Assembly (NCBI GenBank): GCA_012932295.1
Contig: JAAONU010000014.1
Span: forward strand, 33,449,977 to 33,513,976
Length of the DNA stretch: 64,000 nt
Direction of reading: 5' to 3'
Source: Cyclina sinensis
Lineage: Eukaryota; Mollusca; Bivalvia; Venerida; Veneridae
Shown: positions 56,155-64,000 of the stretch, in pieces
Layout of the letters: each line of letters opens with the position of its first letter
Numbering within the stretch: the first letter of the stretch is position 1
The notes under the pieces: model-generated
Told to the model about the DNA's origin: nothing
Seen by the model: the letters and a program-made list of their open reading frames with translations, nothing else
Database searches by the model: none
Translations under genes and position numbers: made by a program

Positions 56155-57420
56155 CACACGAGATATCACCATACACCATTGAAGTCGGTTGAAATTATTT
56201 TTTTAGAGACAGGTAGACACGAAATTTCACCATACACCATTGAAGTCGGTTGATATAATAACGTATAGATAGACTTAGCCCCGCAATGGCTACAAACACC
56301 ATTGAAGTCGGTTGACATTATTACGTATAGAGACACTTAGACACGAAATATCACCATACACTATTGAAGTCGGTTCACATAAATACATATTGATACACTT
56401 AAACCCGCAATAGCTACAAACACCATTGAAGTCGGTTGACATTATTTCGTATCAATAGACTTTAACCTGCAATATCACCATACACCATTGAAGTCGGTTC
56501 ACATAAATACAATAGATACTCTTAAACCCGCAATAGCTACAAACACCATTGAAGTCGGTTGACATTATTACGTATAGAGACACTTAGACACGAAATATCA
56601 CCATACACCATTGAAGTCGGTTGATATAATTACGTATAGATACACTTACACCCAAAATATCACTATACACCTTTGAAGTCGGTTGATAATATTACTTACA
56701 GAGACACGTAGACACGAGATATCAGCATACACCATTGAAGTCGGTTGAAATTATTACTTTTAGAGACAGGTAGACACGAAATTTCACCATACACCATTGA
56801 AGTCGGTTGATATAATAACGTATAGATAGACTTAGCCCCGCAATAGCTACAAACACCATTGAAGTCGGTTGACATTATTACGTATAGAGACACTTAGACA
56901 CGAAATATCACCATACACTATTGAAGTCGGTTCACATAAATACATATTGATACACTTAAACCCGCAATAGCTACAAACACCATTGAAGTCGGTTGACATT
57001 ATTTCGTATCGATAGACTTTAACCTGCAATATCACCATACACCATTGAAGTCGGTTCACATAAATACATTAGATACTCTTAAACCCGCAACAGCTACAAA
57101 CACCATTGAAGTCGGTTGACATTATTACGTATAGAGACACTTAGACACGAAATATCACCATACACCATTGAAGTCGGTTGATATAATTACGTATAGATAC
57201 ACTTACACCCAAAATATCACTATACACCTTTGAAGTCAGTTGATAATATTACTTACAGAGACACGTAGACACGAGATATCAGCATACACCATTGAAGTCG
57301 GTTGAAATTATTACTTTTAGAGACAGGTAGACATGAAATTTCACCATACACCATTGAAGTCGGTTGATATAATAACGTATAGATAGACTTAGCCCCTCAA
57401 TAGCTACAAACACCATTGAA
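56155..57420 (+). repeat. 558-bp higher-order repeat within the satellite
   Basis: 'cttagccccgcaat' at 56273 and 56831, and 'acacgagatatca(c/g)cata' at 56155, 56713 and 57271, are 558 bp apart, that is nine 62-bp monomers. Monomer variants inside the blocks occur in the same order with few differences. Confidence 0.85.
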
Positions 57421-59675
57421 GTTGGTTGATATTATTACTTCTAGAGACACTTAGACCTTCACCATACACCATTGAAGTAGGTTGATATAATTACGTATAG
57501 ATACACTTAAACCCGAAATATCACTATACACCATTGAAGTCGGTTGATAATATTACTTACAGAGACACGTAGACACGAGATATCACCATACACCATTGAA
57601 GTTGGTTGATATAATTACGTATAGATACACGTACACCCGAAATATCGCTATACACCATTGAAGTCGGTTGATAATATTACTTACAGAGACACGTAGACAC
57701 GAGACATCACCATACACCATTGAAGTCGGTTCACATAAATACACATAGATACTTTTAAACCCGCAATAGCTACAAACACCATTGAAGTCGGTTGACATTA
57801 TTACGTATAGAGACACTTAGACACGAAATATCACCATACACCATTGAAGTCGGTTGATATAATTACGTATAGATACACTTACACCCGAAATATCACTATA
57901 CACCATTGAAGTCGGTCGATAATATTACTTACAGAGACACGTAGACACGAAATATCACCATACACCATTTAAGTCGGTTGAAATTATTACTTTTAGAGAC
58001 AGGTAGACACGAAATTTCACCATACACCATTGAAGTCGGTTGATATAATAACGTATAGATAGACTTAGCCCCGCAATAGCTACAAACACCATTGAAGTCG
58101 GTTGATATTATTACTTCTAGAGACACTTAGACCCGCAATTTCACCATACACCATTGAAGTCGGTTGACATTATTACGTATAGAGACACTTAGACACGAAA
58201 TATCACCATACACCATTGAAGTCGGTTGATATAATTAACGTATAGATAGACTTAGCCCCGCAATAGCTACAAACACCATTGAAGTCAGTTGATATTATTA
58301 CTTCTAGAGACACTTAGACACGAAATATCACCATACACCATTGAAGTCGGTTCACATAAATACTTATAGATACACTTAAACCCGCAATAGCTACAAACAC
58401 CATTGGAGTCGGTTGACATTATTTCGTATCGATAGACTTTAACCTGCAATTTCACCATACAGCATTGAAGTCGAGTGATAAAATATCTTTTTAAAGCAAA
58501 AAGAAACGATCGATTTTCACCATACACCATTGAAGTAGGTTGAAATTATTACTTCTAGAGACACTTAGACACGAAATACCAACATACACCATTGAAGTCG
58601 GTTGATATAATGGTTGGTATAATATCTCATAAATAGACTTAGACCCGCAATTTAACCATACACCATTGAAGTCGGTTGATATAATTACGAATAGACAGAC
58701 TTAGTCCCGCAATAGCTACATACACCATTGAAGTCGGTTGATATTATTTCGTATCGATAGACTTTAACCTGCAATTTCACCATAAAACATTGAAGTCGAG
58801 TGATAAAATTCCTTTTTAAAGCAAAAGGAAACGATCAATTTTCCTCCATCACAATTGAAATCGGAGAAGGAATTCCTTTTCAAATACATCTAGAAAGAAT
58901 TTATCATAATACAATGTTGAAGTCGGTTAATAGAATTTGTTTTGTAGAGAAAAACAAAAAGAATTGGCCCCTCGCAGTACACAATTAAAATTGGTTGATA
59001 GAATTCCTTCTAGATACATAAAAATCGTCTAATATTCATGCACCATTGAAGTAGGTTTGTAGAATTTCAAGTAGATTCTTTAAGATACGTCATATCGCCA
59101 TGCACTATTGAAGGCGTTCGATAGAAACTTTTTAATACATTGAAAAACATTGAAAAACGTTTCTTCGACAAACACCACAGAAGTCGGTTGAAGTCATTCC
59201 TTTATGATTCAAAATGAAACATCTTGTATTGGTATACCATATAAGCAAATTTTAAATTTTAGGAAAATAAAGAAATATCTTTTCGCCGTACACCATTAAA
59301 GTCGGTTGATAGAATTCCCTATAGATATATTAAACACGTCTTATTTTCATACACCATTGAAGTCAGGTGATTGGATTTCTTAAATAAAGCGAAAAGAAAC
59401 CTTTAACCACCGCTACTATTGAAGTCGAGCGAAAGGATTTGTATTACATTCATTGCAAACGTCTTTTCGGAATACACCATTAAAGTCGTTTGATATATAA
59501 ATCTATATAAATACATTTAGAGACGTCTTATCATTAAACACCATCGAAGTCCGGTGATTGGATTCCTTTTCAAAGCAATAAGAAACGTATTATCTCCATG
59601 AACTATTGAAATCTGATGAAAGAATTTGTGTTTAGATTTATTTAGAATACTTTTCGCTATACATAATTAAAGAAG

Positions 59676-59985
59676 GTGGCGCGCTGGTCCAGTGGTAACG
59701 CGCTGGATTAGCAATCCGTGGGTCCCGGGTTTCGAATCACGGTTCCGGCATTTGGATATTTCAGAGACGCTTTTCAGTGTCTCCCACCCTCACAGTCTTT
59801 CGGATGAGACTTTAATCCGAGGTCCCGTGTATCGGTGCTATACACCGGGCACGTTAAAGAACCAGGAGGTCTATTCGCCAAGAGTAGGGATGTAAATGCC
59901 CGGATTCTCATGTATCCTCTCCCTCTCTCTGGGGCGGCTCTATATGACCTTAGATGTTGAATGGGCCGTAAAACCACAAACACAA
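59676..59985 (+). mobile_element. Complete tRNA-headed SINE with 15-bp TSD
   Basis: The head 'gcgctggtccagtggtaacg' (A box) with anticodon-like arm 'ggattagcaatcc' and 'cgggtttcgaatcac' (B box) is followed by a conserved body ('ctttcggatgagactttaat', 'gtgctatacaccgggcacgt') and the tail 'aaaaccacaaacacaa'. Direct repeats ACATAATTAAAGAAG at 59661-59675 and 59986-60000 flank it exactly. It is inserted in the decaying edge of the satellite. The anticodon loop (TTAGCAA) would be Ala-AGC-like. The missing acceptor pairing makes it a SINE, not a tRNA gene. Confidence 0.9.
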
Positions 59986-61010
59986 ACATAATTAAAGAAG
60001 CTTAGAAATTTAAAAGAAAATAGCATAAAGAAACGTCTTTTCGCCATTGAGGTCGGTCGGAATAAGAAATAGATATACCATTGCTGTTTTTACAATTTTC
60101 GGGTGTGCGTAAATTATACCATGTAACGTGTCTTTTCTGGTGCCTTGGCCTCACGAGACGTTAGTTTCAAATTAAAACTAACACCATTAAAGTCGGTTGA
60201 TAGGATTTGTTTTTTTTAGATCATAAGGAAACGTTTTTTGCTATACACGTTTGATGTAGTTGAAAGAATAGGACACATCTTACCTGTATGCACAATTGAA
60301 GTCGGTTTTTATATAAATTGATAAACGTTTTATCTATATACACCATTGAAGTCAGTTGATTGTATTCTTTTTTATTAAGTAATAAGAAACGTTTTTCCTC
60401 AAAGTCGGTGAAAGAATTCGTTTTCTAAATACATCGAGAAACGCTTTATTCCATTGAAGTCGGTAAATGGGATTCTTTATTGATACACCAAGAAACGTCT
60501 TTTCTTGGTACCCCATTGAAGTCAGGTGATCTGTTTCCTTTTATAAAAAAAAAGAAAGAGTCGGTTGATATGATTCCTTTCACATATATTAATAAACGTC
60601 TTGTCTTCACACATCACTGAATTCAGATAATATAAATCGTGTTTAAGAGCGTTTAGAGTCGCCATATTGCCATACCTATTTGAAATCGGTTGATTTAATT
60701 CAAGTTGAAGAACAGTAATAAACGTCTTACCGCCATTAAAGATTGAAGTCTAGTCAAGAGTTTGTTTTTAAATACATAATGACGGCATATCGCTATAAAC
60801 CATTGAAGTCGGGTGGTGAAAACGTGTCGCCATAGACCATTGAAATCAAAAAGACTTTGTGCAGAGAAACATTAAGAAGCGCCAGGCAATCTTCATACAC
60901 CACTGAAATCAGGTGATAGATATCCTTTAGAAAAACATTTTAAAAAGGTCGAAGGAATGCCTTTAGAATAACATTTAGAAACGTCTTTCCTTCATACATA
61001 ATTGACGCTA

Positions 61011-62095
61011 GAAGATAGAATTCCTATCTTAATGTTTTTTTATTACTTATAGCACAGTCTTTGCCAGTGAAGGCAAATGCAATATAGCGTCAAATACACT
61101 TATTGCTTATTGTGCTACTGGAGTCCTGTTTTGACATGTCTAGTTACAGAAGTATTCTTATTACAGTCTTGACACAGGGAGTTAGTAAGTAATAAGCAAA
61201 ATCTTTATCAATGATTTATTTCTTGCAAAGAAAGTATATTATACAACATTTGAATCAGAAATAAAATTAAAAATTGTATATCAATTTATTTTTACTTTTT
61301 ACACGTTTTAAATCTTCAAACTGGATTACAGATGTTGGATTATATAAATCACAGTAAAAACATGTGTAACACCATTAACTTAATCTAACATCATTTTCAT
61401 TATTTAAATAGTTTAAAATGTACATTGAATATAATTGTAGAATGTAGTTTGCATGATATCTCTTTATCTCATCAAAAATGTCAACAGAGATAATAACACA
61501 CTTATAATTTTGCATGGGAAACATATTGAAAAAAATTCACAATTTTTCTGACTTTGAGAAATAAGAAATAACTGATGGAAGACATCTGTTGTTACATCTT
61601 TTTACTTTTAATTTTAAACTAAAACTTTAAGCATTTGTAGATAGATAGATAGATATATCTTTTATTTTTCAATCACGTTCAACATAGGAACAATATGATT
61701 ATTTATATAAGCAAATAGTGGGATATATCGACAGAATCTTCAGCTAGAAAACGTGGGGACGGTGATACGTAAGTATTCCAGCATTCAAATACAGCATCTT
61801 GAGAGAAATAGTACTTATATGTAATGTAATGGTTATTCGTGCAATAGTCTGATTAATACAAAATTGGGGTCAACTTTAAAAATTCCTAAACAGATTTAAA
61901 AATGACCACTTGACTCTTTATTTCAGTGACCATCAAAATCCGTGTTGCAAACAAACGTAAACCAAACAATAGTTAATAAAGTGGGACATGCACGCTTATC
62001 GAATATTTGCGTAATAAATATTCTGTTTTACCGTGGCTTCTCATTGGTCTGTGATTAAAATAACGCTTGATTAGGTTCAAAACACAATTGCTTAC
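61011..62095. other. No gene seen
   Basis: AT-rich flank of the satellite with a GATA microsatellite at about 61638-61655. Confidence 0.5.
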
Positions 62096-62099
62096 TTCA

Positions 62100-62215
62100 C
62101 AGAAGGCATGAAGTGAGACATGCCGGGGTCCGTACTCAACATGGGCCTCTGGCCCATACAGTGCTTTCGGGCGGATGAACCTTTATAAACGCTAAATATC
62201 ATCATCATATCTTAC
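62100..62215 (+). mobile_element. SINE-like 3' end with ATC tail
   Basis: 'gggcctctggcccatacag' hairpin, 'gggcggatgaacc' and 'aacgctaaatatcatcatca' form the 3' end of a SINE or similar retroposon with an (ATC)n tail. 'cttacttcacagaa' precedes (62091) and follows (62212) the unit and may be its target duplication. Confidence 0.6.
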
Positions 62216-62594
62216 TTCACAGAACATGAATGTAATAGGTGACCAACACTGCATGCAGTTTATTTGTATATTATAATTAGTACGACTGCGCATCAGTGTA
62301 GCAGACAAAAAATGAATCTTATTTGATCGTATTACAGCGGAATTGGTAAGAATATTTTTTTTATAGTTATACGTTCCTTATATTCATTTAATGGAGTAGG
62401 CAAATAAACGTGCAATAATAGACATTACCCTAGCTGTATCTGAAAGCGGAAAATTTATTTTGTAGTTGGAGGGAAGTCTTTTCTCAGGGGACAAAACTCA
62501 TGAAAACACAGCTAACAAGCGCAGATTATTAAGACATAGGTAAAACCAAACTATACGCCCCAATAATTTTGTTTCTCCTTTAAAGAGAGAAAGG

Positions 62595-62640
62595 GGGTTA
62601 TGGTGGCCCTATTTGGCTCACCTGAGAACCATGATGCATA
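62595..62640 (-). mobile_element. HINE-like terminus remnant
   Basis: 'ggtggccctatttggctcac' followed by 'ctgag' is a degenerate reverse complement of the caggtgagc...agggcc terminus found elsewhere in the window. Confidence 0.45.
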
Positions 62641-63317
62641 AACAGAAAACAGGTTAGAAGGTCCATGGATAAAGGACAAGATGTGATGACATTTTCAAAA
62701 TTCATTTTAAAAGCTGTCTCCAAGTTTCACTTGTGGGTCTTCAAAGAAAAACAATAGGTTAGCTACATACTTTTATGACATAATCTTTAAAAACTGTAAA
62801 CATACCTCACAACTTATTCCTGTAGCCTCAGAAGACTTTAAGTAAGTCACTAGGACAACATAAGGTTACCTACTGTTATTCATGAATTATGTTTTTAAAA
62901 TGTGCAAATGGTTAAAATTCCTCTGGCCCGACCAAACTAATTCTATGCTTCATGGTTTTGAAGGTGAAGATTTTCATATTTTTCCCATATACATGTTTAT
63001 AACATTATATTTAAAAGGGGAAAATTTTGTCCCAAAAGCATAAATTGATTATTTTTAAAATAGATTTTGCTTTACATTTAATATCATAACTAAGAGGAAC
63101 CTATGTAAAATCAATGACCCTATGTTAATGGTCAGTTTTGATCCCAAGGTCATAATATGGAAAAGCAAGAAGGCCAGAGAGGCTCTGTCTTGTTCAACAG
63201 GAAGTCATAACAACTTATCAAGGAAAAAATTCTTTCTTATCAAAATTACAGTCTTTATTTAAAAAGGAATTTCTGCAAGGAATGTAAGTCTTAAAACAAT
63301 TTTAGATCAATTATATC

Positions 63318-63949
63318 TTAGTTTTTTCGAAGCTGAATTAGCTTATCAGCTCTCTTTGTGATTGCTTGACAAATATCAGCTGCAGAGATAAGGAGGTTGT
63401 CAGTACCGAATGAGTTAAATCTGAACAAATGAAACATTTCAGACTGTTCATTAATAATACAGCTCTCAGATGCAGATCTAAAATAAGAAAAAAATAATTA
63501 TGGAATTAGTTTACTGAGTTGTTTTGTTTCAATAACTAAAACTATAATAAACCAACCCGGCATGTCTTGCAATAAAAACTCTCTTCTTTGCTGGGAACAT
63601 CTTTTATACTCAACCCAAGACAATCCAGATGGTACCATTCTCTGCATCTGTTACACTGAATCATGAATCTCCTGTAAGAAGTGAACAAATAGATTTTTTT
63701 ATAAATAATTTGTTACTTACAAATCAAAGATTCAACAAGCTCAATTTTTTTCACTATAACAAGGAAACATCATAACACTGAAATCATTTGTTTCTGACCA
63801 TATGACCATATGACATTAAATGAAGCTAATAAAAACCAAAGACCTCTATGTATAAATCAAAATTTTATTTTATTATACGATTCTAACTTACTGTTTATCA
63901 TAGGGTTTCTGGCATAAACAATAAACTTTCCTCTTTCCTTTCTTCATAT
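63318..63949 (-). CDS. PHD-finger protein, 3' end
   Basis: Three minus-strand exons: 63949-63892, 63671-63557 and 63464 (or 63477)-63318. Joined, they read KVYCLCQKPYDKQRFMIQCN, then CREWYHLDCLGL and FYCKTCR, which is a PHD finger: C-x-C, C-x2-C, H-x2-C, C-x2-C. The aromatic W of REWYHLDC is at the usual reader position. PHD fingers of this kind read histone H3 tails. The final exon encodes NEQSEMFHLFRFNSFGTDNL and ends at TAA 63318. The 5' part lies beyond the window. The acceptor after TTTTAG (63477) gives the wrong phase after the PHD exon, while the AG giving start 63464 restores it. Confidence 0.75.
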
Positions 63950-64000
63950 CTGCATAAAAAAAGCTTGATGATTTTCTCTGAAATACATAGGAATACCTTC

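Larger units (their letters stand above)
55380..61010 (+). repeat. 62-bp satellite array
   Basis: The unit carries 'caccattgaagtcggttg' followed by an AT-rich half ending 'cacgaaatatcaccata'. Exact spacings of 62 bp are seen at 55991, 56053, 56115 and 56177. The core (55450-58750) is well conserved. From about 58800 to 61010 units decay and spacing becomes irregular. Minus-strand frames through it are repeat artefacts. Confidence 0.95.

Noticed and set aside
55370..58530. Several minus-strand ORFs of 65-81 codons (MVYGDISCL-type)
   Set aside because: They are all translations of the satellite unit in one frame, repeated with the unit. No start, splice or composition evidence of coding.
55380..58800. 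Regularly spaced repeats resembling a CRISPR array
   Set aside because: The 'spacers' are themselves repeated variants, the unit is a 62-bp satellite with a 558-bp higher order, there are no cas genes, and the genome is eukaryotic.
59676..59750. tRNA-Ala gene
   Set aside because: It has A and B boxes and an AGC-like loop, but the acceptor stem does not pair and the unit continues into a SINE body with a TSD.

Overview
The window looks like nuclear DNA from a marine or freshwater bivalve mollusc. It is AT-rich, its genes are split by many GT-AG introns, and about half of it is mobile or tandemly repeated DNA of types common in clams, oysters and mussels: tRNA-headed SINEs, Helitron-associated 'pearl/HINE-like' elements with (GTCC)n and tandem cores, DIRS retrotransposons, and a 62-bp satellite. 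The species cannot be fixed from sequence alone. I see no bacterial operons, rRNA genes or CRISPR arrays.

Layout. 1-6 kb: HINE-like repeats, a small single-exon ORF (884-1123, +) and a broken DIRS gag/RT copy (minus). 7-9.5 kb: the last three exons of an OB-fold gene (minus), one exon carrying a 123-bp tandem triplication. 10.2-15.8 kb: a young L1/Tx1-type LINE with an intact 1251-aa endonuclease/reverse transcriptase ORF, bounded by an 18-bp target-site duplication and carrying two poly-A tracts. 16-28 kb: DIRS gag remnant, HINE-like elements, a GTAAC-rich tandem array, a decayed tyrosine-recombinase fragment and a GC-rich Tc1/mariner-like MITE. 29-39 kb: exons of a decaying coiled-coil gene (minus), broken up by SINEs and HINE-like elements. 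38.9-40.6 kb: 3' half of a DIRS element (RNase H and tyrosine recombinase). 41.8-52.05 kb: the main gene of the window (minus, at least 13 coding exons). 55.4-61.0 kb: 62-bp satellite with higher-order repeats and a SINE inserted in it. 63.3-64 kb: 3' end of a PHD-finger gene (minus).

The most notable object is the 13-exon gene. All its splice phases match when exons are joined by hand, giving about 1051 aa: an N-terminal PWWP-like domain, three homologous phase 1-1 exons encoding acidic G-[VI]-Q-D-[DN]-P repeats, two Cys/His zinc-finger motifs, and a Crypton-like tyrosine recombinase with R, K, R, H and Y positions present. A single in-frame TAA then separates it from a further 130 open codons, in the same frame, encoding a basic SANT/Myb-like tail. 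A chromatin-reader domain joined to a recombinase suggests a domesticated or host-chromatin-targeted transposase. A decayed relative of the same recombinase, lacking the first catalytic Arg, lies at 21.8-22.3 kb.

All exon boundaries were read by eye from GT/AG signals and phase. Domain names come from recognised motifs, not from database searches.
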